Shown: piece by piece, positions 1 through 8,054 of the stretch
Layout: each line of letters opens with the position of its first letter
Numbering within the stretch: position 1 is the stretch's first letter
Assembly: GCF_030412915.1 (NCBI RefSeq)
Contig: NZ_JAUHJR010000002.1
Span: 372,001-436,000 of the forward strand
Direction: 5' to 3'
Source: Nocardioides abyssi
Lineage (GTDB): Bacteria; Actinomycetota; Actinomycetes; Propionibacteriales; Nocardioidaceae
Length of the DNA: 64,000 bases
Program-made: the position numbers and the translations under genes
The notes under the pieces: generated by a model
Told to the model about the DNA's origin: nothing
The model's input: the letters and a program-made list of their open reading frames with translations, nothing else
The model's database searches: none

Positions 1-693
1 GACCGGCGTGATCGTCACCTCGAAGGTGATCGGGGAGCCCTTCTGGTAGCGGAAGTTCTCGCCCCAGGAGATCTGCTGGCCCGAGGCGAGCGTGTAGACC
101 GACGGGTCGCGGTAGGCGCCGGCCGCGAGCGCCCCGTCGTTGACCTCCATCTGCTCGAACAGCGCGTCGTCGACGACCGAGTCCATGCCCTGCATGTAGG
201 GCCAGTCGTCGTAGCGCGACTCGACCGAGACCAGGCTCGAGCCCAGGTCGAGGTCGTCGCCGTTGTTGGTGGCGACGTAGTTGAGGAAGACGATCTCGTC
301 GCCCTCGGCGATGATCGGCTTGTTCTTCTCCGGGTCCACGAACTGCCCGGTCTTGGTGGCCTTGGTCGTGCCGACCTGGAAGACGTCGACGCTCACGTCG
401 CCCGCCTCGATGGTGGCGATCTTCTCGCCCGGGGTCGTGACGGGGTTGGCCCACTCCGGCTGGTCGCCCGAGGTGGCACCCCCTGCGCTCTCGGACTCCT
501 CCTCGGTGGGCTCGTCGGCCGGCGTCTCGCTCTCGACGGGCGCGGCGGTCTCGGAGCTGGTGTCCTCGGCCGCCTCGGAGTCGGCGTCGTCGCCGCCGCA
601 GGCGGAGAGGCCCAGCAGGGCGAATGTGGCGAGGCCGGCGACGGCGACGCGGGCCGAGGTACGAGCGGAGGGACGGGTGGGGGTACGGCGCAT
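1..693 (-). CDS. Lipoprotein, N-terminal part (runs off the left edge)
   Basis: The minus-strand ATG at 691-693 opens a 231-codon frame that leaves the window at base 1. The N-terminus is basic, followed by a hydrophobic stretch ending in the lipobox LSAC with the lipidated Cys at residue 32, then a long acidic Ser/Glu/Thr-rich linker (residues 35-70) typical of actinobacterial surface lipoproteins. The folded part begins near residue 80 (EWANPVTTPGEK) and looks like a beta-sandwich binding domain, but I cannot name the family. It lies outside the transposon and is ordinary chromosomal sequence. Confidence 0.8.
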   Translation of the reverse strand, partial: MRRTPTRPSARTSARVAVAGLATFALLGLSACGGDDADSEAAEDTSSETAAPVESETPADEPTEEESESAGGATSGDQPEWANPVTTPGEKIATIEAGDVSVDVFQVGTTKATKTGQFVDPEKNKPIIAEGDEIVFLNYVATNNGDDLDLGSSLVSVESRYDDWPYMQGMDSVVDDALFEQMEVNDGALAAGAYRDPSVYTLASGQQISWGENFRYQKGSPITFEVTITPV

Positions 694-822
694 GACTTCC
701 TTCGGGTGCGGGGGTCGGTACCTCCTCCAGGCTGGCCCAGGCCCGCTCCCGCAAACCCCACCGGTCCCGACGGTCACGTGATCCAGGTCTCACGACGGCG
801 TCCTCAGGCCTAGCCTGGCCCG

Positions 823-1281
823 GTGAGCCCCCGCGACCCACAGACCCGCAAGCGCGACGCCCTCGCCCGTCTGACCAGCCCCGCGGTCGACACCTGGGTC
901 GCCAGCGCCTCCCCCGCCGGTGCCGCCCACCTGGTCCCGCTGTCGTTGTGCTGGACCTCCGACCGAGCGGTCGTCGCGGTGGACTCGACCTCGGTGACCG
1001 CCCGCAACGTCGTCGCCACCGGCCGCGCCCGGCTCGGCGTCGGGCCCACCCGTGACGTGGTCATGATCGACGCGGAGCTCGACCGGGTCGTGCCCGCCGA
1101 CGAGACTGCCGACGACGGCGGCGCGCTCGGCACGGCGTACGCCACCCAGGCCGACTGGGACCCCCGCGGCTCGACCGGCTACGCCTTCCTCGTCCTCCGC
1201 CCGGTCCGCGTCCAGGCCTGGCGCGAGGTCGACGAGATGGCCGGCCGCACCCTGATGACCGACGGCCGCTGGCTCGTCTGA
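823..1281 (+). CDS. Pyridoxamine 5'-phosphate oxidase (PPOX)-fold protein
   Basis: This 152-residue protein starts with GTG at 823. The pattern ARLTSPAVDTWVAS...HLVPLSLCWTSDRAVV...TARNVVATGRARLGVG is the split-barrel flavin/F420-binding fold of the PPOX class. These are small cytoplasmic oxidoreductases that bind FMN or F420; the substrate cannot be told from sequence. The frame is complete and of normal length. It belongs to the chromosomal flank. Confidence 0.8.
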   Translation: MSPRDPQTRKRDALARLTSPAVDTWVASASPAGAAHLVPLSLCWTSDRAVVAVDSTSVTARNVVATGRARLGVGPTRDVVMIDAELDRVVPADETADDGGALGTAYATQADWDPRGSTGYAFLVLRPVRVQAWREVDEMAGRTLMTDGRWLV

Positions 1282-1323
1282 CCCCGGGCTCCTTCCCCGG
1301 CACGATCCGTCCGGGTACGCCAC

Positions 1324-1863
1324 TCAGGGCGTCGACGGTTCCCAGGCGAGCACCGCGTCCCGCAGGGCGCCCGGGGACGCAGCGCTGTCGAGCCGCAGGA
1401 CGGGCTGGTCCAGGCCGTCGAGCCACGCCTCGTGGGCGACCCGGCTACGTCCGGTGAAGCCGGGATCGTCGTAGCCGCGAGCCCAGTCGAGGAACGCACC
1501 CCAGGCCTCTGCGTCGACGTCCCTGCCGGCCGACCGGGCTGCCTCGCGCTGCTGCAGGCGCCGGAGCCGCTCCTCGGCGTCGAGCGTCAGGAACACGACA
1601 GCGTCGCAACCGGCCACGACGTCGTCGCCCCAGCCCATCGCCGAGCCCGACAGCACCCACGCCTCGCGTGGAGCGAACACGCTGCGCATCAGGCGTACCC
1701 GCTCCGCCTCCGGGCGCTTCTCGACGTACGGCGGGTCGGACGGCACCCAGAAGTAGTCGTCGGCGTCCGCGTGCGGCACCGACCAGGCGTCCGCCAGCGC
1801 CCGCCCGAGCGTCGTCGTGCCCGACCCGCTCGCCCCCACCACGTGCAGCCGGCAGCGTCGCAT
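1324..1863 (-). CDS. Small P-loop kinase (adenylate-kinase-like)
   Basis: The 179-residue product carries a Walker A loop GASGSGTTT at residues 10-18, then an acidic DADDYFW segment and an Arg-rich lid-like region (RLRRLQQREAARS). This fits the AAA_18/adenylate-kinase-like P-loop NTPases that phosphorylate small molecules; the substrate is unknown. The frame is open further upstream, but the ATG at 1863 has GAGGA seven bases before it, which decides the start. In the uninterrupted chromosome it would lie downstream of dnaB. Confidence 0.75.
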   Translation of the reverse strand: MRRCRLHVVGASGSGTTTLGRALADAWSVPHADADDYFWVPSDPPYVEKRPEAERVRLMRSVFAPREAWVLSGSAMGWGDDVVAGCDAVVFLTLDAEERLRRLQQREAARSAGRDVDAEAWGAFLDWARGYDDPGFTGRSRVAHEAWLDGLDQPVLRLDSAASPGALRDAVLAWEPSTP

Positions 1864-2157
1864 GTCGCCATCCTCGACCATGACGCGACAGCCCGTCGGC
1901 ACCGCGCGCAGGGGTCGTGTGCTCAACGGCGCGCCGCGGCGCGTTCTGAGGCACACGACCGTGACGACCGACCGCGCTCTCCGGCCGGGCATAGCCGAAT
2001 CCCTGACTGCCTCCGACACGTGCAGATTCGGGGCCGCGACCCAGGCTCGACTGTGGTTGGCAAAGCGCTGCCGACAACCGACGAACCTGCAACGAGGTCA
2101 GGCGTGCAGCACGCGACTCTGCAACGCCTTGACGCACCGAACTGCAGCGCGGCAGCT

Positions 2158-2183
2158 CGGCTCACTCCGGGCCGAGTGAGCCG
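2158..2183. repeat. Array-type hairpin repeat outside the transposon
   Basis: A perfect 10-bp stem, CGGCTCACTC / GAGTGAGCCG, around the loop CGGGCC, followed by ATCTACCG. It matches the array repeats at 31304 and 34871 in loop and tail, yet lies about 370 bp left of the transposon end. Confidence 0.8.
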
Positions 2184-2442
2184 ATCTACCGTCGACGGAC
2201 GGGCAGAAGCGCGTCGACGTCGACAGCGACCGGGAAGACGTAGCCGACGCGCCAACTTCCGTCCGTCGGTCCACGACCACGTCGGACAGGTCTGCACGTC
2301 CCTGATCGACCGTGAGCGCGGGCCGCTGTCGTCGACGGACTACCCGAAGTGCCGACCGGGGACCCGCCGACCTGCGCAAACTCTCCGCCCGACGGACTTC
2401 TGGTAGTCGGTCGACGAACCACCGGGTCCAGCCGAAGCGGTC

Positions 2443-2466
2443 GGCGCACTTCGGCCCGAAAGTGCC
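2443..2466. repeat. Array-type hairpin repeat outside the transposon (variant)
   Basis: GGCGCACTT ... AAGTGCC with the CGGCCCG loop. It is the closest relative of the copy at 23959 inside the array, with T/A replacing C/G near the loop. Confidence 0.6.
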
Positions 2467-2548
2467 GGGCCGCGGACGGCGAACTGAAGAGTTTCAGACT
2501 CGAGGCCGCAATTTTCAGATTCGACCCTTGTCGGCAAAGCCGCCTGCG

Positions 2549-2553
2549 TCAGT
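2549..2553. repeat. Target site duplication, left copy (TCAGT)
   Basis: TCAGT lies immediately outside the left TGT terminus and is identical to 63046-63050 outside the right ACA terminus. Five-base duplications are standard for Tn7-family transposition. Confidence 0.9.
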
Positions 2554-2630
2554 TGTGGCGCGACAGGCCGATGTCACTGCGCGACACTTCGGTGTCACTA
2601 CTGACACCCGCGTGTCGTTCATCCACAGGG
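2554..2630 (+). other. Left transposon end with transposase-binding repeats
   Basis: Unit L1 (2559-2578) is CGCGACA-N6-TGTCACT and unit L2 (2580-2600) is CGCGACA-CTTCGG-TGTCACTA, 21 bp apart. A third, more symmetrical unit lies at 2602-2619. A DnaA-box-like TCATCCACA follows at 2619-2627. By analogy with Tn7 these would be TnsB-binding sites. The stop codon of jetD lies only 88 bp inside the end. Confidence 0.8.
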
Positions 2631-2641
2631 ACGTCGCGCGG

Positions 2642-3820
2642 TCAGCGAGCGGTTGCCCGGCGGAGTTGCTCGACGGCTTCGCGGGCAGCGTCGAGCGGGA
2701 TGCGCTCTTGCTCGATGCGCCGGTGGCCGGTGTGCGCGGGGTCGAGCAGGCGGTGGTAGACCGCGCGCTCGTCGGGGCGGAGCCTTGGAGTGGGCTTGGG
2801 TTCTCCGGGGGTGAGGGGGCTGCCCTTGGGGTCGTGGTTGGTTCCGAAGCGTTCGTAGGTGTCGTAGATGGCGGGGTCCATGAGGATGGACTCGATGTCG
2901 CGGTCGAAGTCGTGGCGGTAGCCGTCGAGGATCTCGTAACCGTCTGGGTCGATGTCGCCCCAGTAGATGAGCGTGGGTGCGTGTCGGAGCCAGGGGAAGG
3001 CTGCGGGTGTCTTGCCGCCTTTGCCAACGCCTTCGACGGAGATCCCGCCGGGCAGTTCGGGGAAGTGGATGGCGGTGTCTTTGTTCTCGGAGATGACGAC
3101 TACCTCGGGGAGGTAGGCGGGTGTGAAGTGGTCGCCGACGGTTGCTGAGTCGTGGATCCGTGCGCCGGTGGCTCGGTAGGTGGGGTCGAGGTAGGTGAAG
3201 TGGATGCGCGCGGGGTGGCGTTGCAGGAGGGCTAGGTCGGTGAGTCCGGTGAGGGCTTGCACTCCGGCGGTGCGGGTTTGGAGCCATTTGGCGTGGACAC
3301 CGGGGAGCGGGACTTGGCGCGGTGTGATGCCGCTGGCGGCTCGCTGGGGGTCTTCGAGGTACCAGTCGGCGACGGTGAGCAGGAGGTCGAAGTCGAGGTC
3401 GGTGTAGCCGTCGGTGACGCGGATGACGGCGGCGGTGTCGCTGGTTGGGAACCGTTCGCGGAGGATGTGGAGTCGTTGGCGGGCGCGGTTGAGTCGGTTG
3501 GGCCACTCCCCTGCTGCGAGTTGGGCGGCTTGGTCGATGCTTTCCACTTCGATGTGGGTGGGAAGGTCGAGGGTGGTCCAGACTCGGCGGGGTTTGTCGA
3601 TGACGCGTAGGCCGTGGTCTGCTGCCCAGTCGCGCCATGCGTGGACGGCGGGTTGGTGTGTGTCGGCCCACCGGGTTTGCAGGTCGTCTTGGGGGACGGA
3701 GCCGAGTCCGGTGGGGAACTTGTGCGGCCAGGAGTCGGTTGGTTCGGTGCTGGTGAGGTCGGCTATCCAGCGTGCTTTGAGTCGGTTCTCGACGGAGCGC
3801 AGGAGGTTGTGGGGTGTCAC
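2642..3820 (-). CDS. jetD: Wadjet JetD, Toprim-domain nuclease subunit
   Basis: The product is 392 residues and starts at GTG 3820, overlapping the jetC stop as GTGA. JetD is the DNA-cleaving partner of the Wadjet anti-plasmid complex; its C-terminal topo VIA/Toprim-like domain cuts circular DNA after loop extrusion by JetABC. The metal-binding Toprim signature is visible: VVVISENKDT, with the conserved Glu, and LIYWGDIDPDGYEIL, with the DxD. The N-terminal half fits the DUF3322-type arm region. The frame extends upstream of 3820 only as a shadow of jetC. It is the last gene of the operon, 88 bp from the transposon end. Confidence 0.93.
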   Translation of the reverse strand: MTPHNLLRSVENRLKARWIADLTSTEPTDSWPHKFPTGLGSVPQDDLQTRWADTHQPAVHAWRDWAADHGLRVIDKPRRVWTTLDLPTHIEVESIDQAAQLAAGEWPNRLNRARQRLHILRERFPTSDTAAVIRVTDGYTDLDFDLLLTVADWYLEDPQRAASGITPRQVPLPGVHAKWLQTRTAGVQALTGLTDLALLQRHPARIHFTYLDPTYRATGARIHDSATVGDHFTPAYLPEVVVISENKDTAIHFPELPGGISVEGVGKGGKTPAAFPWLRHAPTLIYWGDIDPDGYEILDGYRHDFDRDIESILMDPAIYDTYERFGTNHDPKGSPLTPGEPKPTPRLRPDERAVYHRLLDPAHTGHRRIEQERIPLDAAREAVEQLRRATAR

Positions 3821-6800
3821 GCTGTGGCCTCGCGGTCGCGGAGCCGGGCGATGGCTTTGCGTTCGGTGGGCGGGATGACGGCGACGGCGGACTTGCTGGT
3901 GGCTTGGTCTTTTGCCATCCACAGCACGAGGTCGGCGTGTGGTTCGAGGGCGGTGAACTGGCCGTAGGGGGCTCCGATGATGAGTTGGAACCCGAGGCCC
4001 TTCCAGGCGTCGACGGAACGTCCGGCGAACTCGCTGTCGGCTTTGACGAATCCTTCGTCGAGGAACACTGGGGCGAACCGGGGGCGGGTGTTCTCTTCGT
4101 CGCCCAACTGGAACCGGAGGGCTGCGCCGACGATGAATGCGACGAGTTCCTGGGATTCGCCGCCGGACTTTCCGCCGAGGGAGGTGTAGGTGACGCGGTC
4201 GATTCCTGCGTCGTCGTAGGCGACGGCGGAGATTTCGATGTGTTTGGTGACGTCGAGGAAGTAGTCCCGGTCCTTGGTGCCTCGGTTGTTCTCCTTGCGG
4301 ATGAGGCCCATGAAGCGGCTGAGTCGCTTGAACCAGCCTTCGAGTCGTTCTTCGCTGAGTTCGGACACCTTGGCGCGGGCGAGGAGGCCGAGTTCCTTCT
4401 TGAACCTGACGATGTCGTCGCGTTGCAGTTCGCGTAGGTCGATGCGGAGCCGGTACTGGTGGGCTCCGAACGGGAGTGTCTTGAGGATGGTGTTGACGGG
4501 GTCGAGTCGGGCGTGGATGTCGCTGATGGCGAGGCTGTAGGCACCGGCGAGGAGCACGAGGTGCTTGCTGGACCATTCGGTGAGCCTGCGCTGCCAGTCC
4601 TTGCGGCGGTCGTGGAGGCCGGTTTCGATGAGGGTGTCGAGGATGCGGCGGAACGAGGGGTAGTTCTCGACCGAAGGTGAGAGGTTGTTGGCGGCGTCGG
4701 GCCATTCCTTGAGGTACCGGTTGAACGCTCCTTCGAGCCGTCCGGTCAGTTCGGTGACGCGGCCTCGGGCTTCTTCGCCTTGTTTGAGCAGGCGGCTCTT
4801 GAGCCGCTTGACGCCTTCACGGATGCCGTCGAGGTCTCCGACAGTCGCAACCTCGGCGTATTCGCGGGTCAGGTAGGCGGCCTGTTCGTCGGTGAGGAAC
4901 ACCTGCTGGGCGGTTTCGATGGCCCGGAGGCGGGTGTAGGTGGCGTCGCGGCGGTCGCCGATGGCTTCGGCTTCCTCCTTGAGTTCCTTCAACTTCCGGG
5001 TGGCTTCGTGGAGGCGGCCTCCGGCGTCCTTGACTTCCTGTTCGAGCCGGTCGTGGGTGGTTTGCAGTTCCTTCAGCGTGTCGTCGGCGTCGAGGACCTG
5101 TTGGCGCTTGGCGCGCAGGTCAGCCAGTTCACCGTTGATGCCTGCGGTGTCGATGTCGCGCCACAGGGTGTCGACGACGGTCTCGTGGGCCTTCTTGTCT
5201 TCGTACAAGGCCCGGTAGGCGTCGTCGGCGGCCTTCAACCTGGGCGTGAGCGCGAGGAGTTCCTGCTCGATCTCGGCGAGGCGGGCGTCGATTTCTTCGA
5301 TGCGTTCCTTGCTGGAGAACCCGATGACGAACGGTGCTTTCAGTTCACCGTGCGCACCTTCTCGGCCCCGTCGGGTCTGCCCGTTGATGGTGACGCGGCG
5401 TCCGTCACCGGACAGGTCGGCGGGGGTGTCGACGCAGAGGGCGTCGGTGTTGGGTGCGGTGATGCGGTCTTGGACCCAGGCGGTGTAGGGACTGTTCTTG
5501 TAGGTGACCTTCCCGGACACGTAGCGGGGGTCGGTGCGGCGGTCGGTGAACGGTTTGAGGTCGACGCCTTGGAAGTTGATGCGGTGGGAGATCCGTTCGC
5601 CGTCGATGCTGGCGGAGAGGTGGTCGAGGTCGTCGGCGTTGACGAGCATGACGCGGGAGATGCCGAACAGGGTGGTCTCGATCGCTTGGCGCCACTGCTG
5701 GTGCTCGGCGGGGACGTCGAGCAGTTCTCCGACGAACGGCAGTTCACTGGGGTCGATGCCTGCGGCGTCGGCGATTTCCAGCCGCGCCCGGTGGAGGGCG
5801 GGGTCCATACGTCCTTGACGGCCACCGGCGAGGTCGCGGCGTTCTTCCCCGAGGTTCTTCTTTTCCTCCAGGGGGGCGAACTGTTCGCGCAGGAGGCTGT
5901 TCTTGGTCTCGGTGGCTTCCTTCTCCCGCTCGTCGAACCCTGACAGCCAGGTGCGGGACGCAGTTTGGGCGGCGGTGAAGTCGTCCTCGGTGTCGAGGGT
6001 GAGGTTGAGGCGGCTGGTCTGCCGGGTGAATGTGTCGCGTGCTCGTTCGGCGTCGGCGAGGTCGGTGCCGAGGCGGTTGATGTCGTCGTCGTATCGCCGG
6101 ATGAGGGCGTGGGATTCGTTGTTGGAGAGGTCTTCGGCGACGGACCGGAACTGGACTTCGACCTTGTTGAGGTGTTCTTGGGCGGCGGTCTTCTCGGCTT
6201 CTGCGAGGCCGCGTGCGGTGTGGTTGTTGTCGGCGGCGACCCCGAGCAGGTCGTCGGTCATGGTGAGTTCCCAGATGAGCAGCGGGGTGTCGCCGGTCTG
6301 GGTGACGCCGAACGTGTCGATGAGGCGCTCGTTCTCTAGCGCTGCCTCGCGGGCCTGGTGCCAGGCGGGGATGTCTTGGAGGATGTCGACCTTCTTCTGG
6401 TCGGTCTCCATCTCCTTGTAGGTGGTCTCGTAGCCGACGAAACTCTCGACGGCTTCGTCGGCACGTTCGTAGGTGACGGGCTTTTCGAGGACGAGCCGCT
6501 TGTACAGGTCGTCGACGGTGGAGACCCGCTGCCCGCCTTGGATGTTGGCGAGCAACTTCAACGCCTTGGTGCCGTCACCGTGCGCGCCGATCCCGAGACG
6601 GGTGAAGAACGCCTGGGAGAACTGGCCGTACGAGTCGTGCATCTGGAGGTTGGGGAACCGACCCTCGACCTGTCGCTTGTCGAACTTGTCGGGCACGAAC
6701 GGTTCCATGTCGAGCAGGTTCACGGTGCCGTCGATGGTGCACATCTTGCGGGTGAGGTCGCTGTCCTTGACCGCTGTGCGTGGTACGTAGAACAGGCGGG

Positions 6801-7236
6801 CGACGGTGTACCGATGTTGGTGGTCGTCGATGAAGGTGACCGCGAGGGCACCCCACGTGTCGCCGTCGCCGCCGCGCAGCACCTGGTCGGTCAGTTCACC
6901 GGTGATGTCGCGGGCGGTGTCCATCTTGCCGCGCAGGTAGGACACGAGGCTGCGCTGGTCGGCTCCTCGGACACGTCCGATGGTGGCGTCGTTCGACGCA
7001 CCGTTGAACGCGGTGCCGGAGTCCATCATGACGGCGATGTAGGCGTCCAGGAGGGTGGACTTGCCGGTGCCGGAGGCTCCCGACAGGAGCGTGATGGTGG
7101 GTGCGAAGGTGACGGTGTGGTGGTTGTCGAACCCTCCCCAGTTGAGGAGTTGAAGGGATTCGACCCGCCACTGTGTGGTGCCATCGGTTGCCCCCGCCAG
7201 ATACAGGAGCGGCTCGTCGCCAGTGTGGGCGCTCAT
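3817..7236 (-). CDS. jetC: Wadjet JetC, SMC/MukB-like ATPase
   Basis: This 1139-residue protein is the motor of the Wadjet complex; it loads on DNA and extrudes loops from foreign circular plasmids. Walker A is GASGTGKST at residues 53-61. Long charged coiled-coil segments fill the middle (about 280-460 and 640-830), with a hinge-like region between. The ABC signature LGGKSGGE is at about 1020 and Walker B PVFLDEG at about 1056-1062. Start and end overlap the neighbours by four bases (ATGA with jetB, GTGA with jetD), so translation is coupled. All catalytic motifs are intact. Confidence 0.95.
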   Translation of the reverse strand: MSAHTGDEPLLYLAGATDGTTQWRVESLQLLNWGGFDNHHTVTFAPTITLLSGASGTGKSTLLDAYIAVMMDSGTAFNGASNDATIGRVRGADQRSLVSYLRGKMDTARDITGELTDQVLRGGDGDTWGALAVTFIDDHQHRYTVARLFYVPRTAVKDSDLTRKMCTIDGTVNLLDMEPFVPDKFDKRQVEGRFPNLQMHDSYGQFSQAFFTRLGIGAHGDGTKALKLLANIQGGQRVSTVDDLYKRLVLEKPVTYERADEAVESFVGYETTYKEMETDQKKVDILQDIPAWHQAREAALENERLIDTFGVTQTGDTPLLIWELTMTDDLLGVAADNNHTARGLAEAEKTAAQEHLNKVEVQFRSVAEDLSNNESHALIRRYDDDINRLGTDLADAERARDTFTRQTSRLNLTLDTEDDFTAAQTASRTWLSGFDEREKEATETKNSLLREQFAPLEEKKNLGEERRDLAGGRQGRMDPALHRARLEIADAAGIDPSELPFVGELLDVPAEHQQWRQAIETTLFGISRVMLVNADDLDHLSASIDGERISHRINFQGVDLKPFTDRRTDPRYVSGKVTYKNSPYTAWVQDRITAPNTDALCVDTPADLSGDGRRVTINGQTRRGREGAHGELKAPFVIGFSSKERIEEIDARLAEIEQELLALTPRLKAADDAYRALYEDKKAHETVVDTLWRDIDTAGINGELADLRAKRQQVLDADDTLKELQTTHDRLEQEVKDAGGRLHEATRKLKELKEEAEAIGDRRDATYTRLRAIETAQQVFLTDEQAAYLTREYAEVATVGDLDGIREGVKRLKSRLLKQGEEARGRVTELTGRLEGAFNRYLKEWPDAANNLSPSVENYPSFRRILDTLIETGLHDRRKDWQRRLTEWSSKHLVLLAGAYSLAISDIHARLDPVNTILKTLPFGAHQYRLRIDLRELQRDDIVRFKKELGLLARAKVSELSEERLEGWFKRLSRFMGLIRKENNRGTKDRDYFLDVTKHIEISAVAYDDAGIDRVTYTSLGGKSGGESQELVAFIVGAALRFQLGDEENTRPRFAPVFLDEGFVKADSEFAGRSVDAWKGLGFQLIIGAPYGQFTALEPHADLVLWMAKDQATSKSAVAVIPPTERKAIARLRDREATA

Positions 7237-8054
7237 GCGTTCGCCTCTTCTTCGCGCGGCACCAGGTCATCCGCCGCTTCGTCTTCCGTGTCGGGTCCGG
7301 CGTCGTCGAGGGGCGCATCGACGCTCACGGGGGTGTCGCTGTTCTCGTTGATCAGCCATTCCCACAGTTCGTGCAGTTTCGGCAGCGGCAGCAAGACTGC
7401 GATGACGGGCGAGATGCGCAGACGTCCGGGGTCGTTGGTCTCCATCAGCACGTCGGCCTTGATGAGGTTCTTCACCGCGTTGGTCGCAGCCCTCTTGCCG
7501 CCGTGGAGGTCCTTGTCGCTGGCGGGCCGGAACGACGCCACCTGCGCGATGAGGTCGTCCTCCTCGACCGTGACGACGTCGTGCCCAGCGTTCTGCTCGC
7601 TCTGGAATCGGTGCCGCAGGAACACGAGCAGGATCGTTTCCTCACGGTTGTAGGCGGTGTCGTGCAGCAGGGTCGGGAACTCCCGGCCGCCGGTCTCCGA
7701 CGCGGCCTGCCTCTTGAACGCGACCTCGTAGCGGTAGTCGATGTGCAGGTCGAGGAACATGTCGTGCAGCCGCGCCTGGATCGCCTCGGGGTCTTCGCGG
7801 ATAACCCGCCACTCATTGGGGCGCTGGGCAGCCGACACGAAACGGTTCTTCATCAACACGACGAGGGCCTTGCGCTGCGCCAGCGAGAGTCCCCCTCGGT
7901 CGCCCTCGAACAGCGCCAGCGTGGACTCAGGTTTAGGGGTGTCGGTGAAGTCGTCGGTGTCGTCAAGGTCGGCCGCGAAGTCGTCGCCGAGCCCGTCCGC
8001 GAAGTTGTCGGCTCCGCCGTCGGGGTCGCGTGCGCCGAAGGACGTCTCACTCAT
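7233..8054 (-). CDS. jetB: Wadjet JetB, kleisin-associated subunit (DUF4194)
   Basis: The product is 273 residues. JetB is the KITE-like subunit that bridges the JetC motor and the JetA kleisin. The body matches DUF4194: SLAQRKALVVLMKNRFVS..., ETILLVFLRHRFQSE and DVLMETNDPGRLRISPVI can be read, with an acidic N-terminal tail. The start chosen is ATG 8054, preceded by AAGGGA seven bases upstream. A second in-frame ATG at 8069 has no such site. It overlaps the end of jetA by eight bases. Confidence 0.92.
   Translation of the reverse strand: MSETSFGARDPDGGADNFADGLGDDFAADLDDTDDFTDTPKPESTLALFEGDRGGLSLAQRKALVVLMKNRFVSAAQRPNEWRVIREDPEAIQARLHDMFLDLHIDYRYEVAFKRQAASETGGREFPTLLHDTAYNREETILLVFLRHRFQSEQNAGHDVVTVEEDDLIAQVASFRPASDKDLHGGKRAATNAVKNLIKADVLMETNDPGRLRISPVIAVLLPLPKLHELWEWLINENSDTPVSVDAPLDDAGPDTEDEAADDLVPREEEANA

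Larger units (their letters stand above)
1864..2548. other. Gene-free chromosomal flank left of the transposon
   Basis: I see no convincing coding frame here. The stretch is rich in short inverted repeats and contains two copies of the hairpin family that punctuates the transposon's cassette array (2158-2183 and 2443-2466). Before insertion it would have followed the dnaB stop codon directly. Confidence 0.6.

Noticed and set aside
2619-4705. Long minus-strand frames of 640-690 codons across jetC/jetD
   Set aside because: They are Arg/Pro/Ser-rich shadows. Only the part from 3820 downward reads as JetD, and the rest overlaps the clearly coding jetC.
4780-7653. Long plus-strand frames opposite jetC and jetB
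   Set aside because: Val/Gly/Asp-rich antisense shadows caused by high third-position GC; no domains, no ribosome sites.
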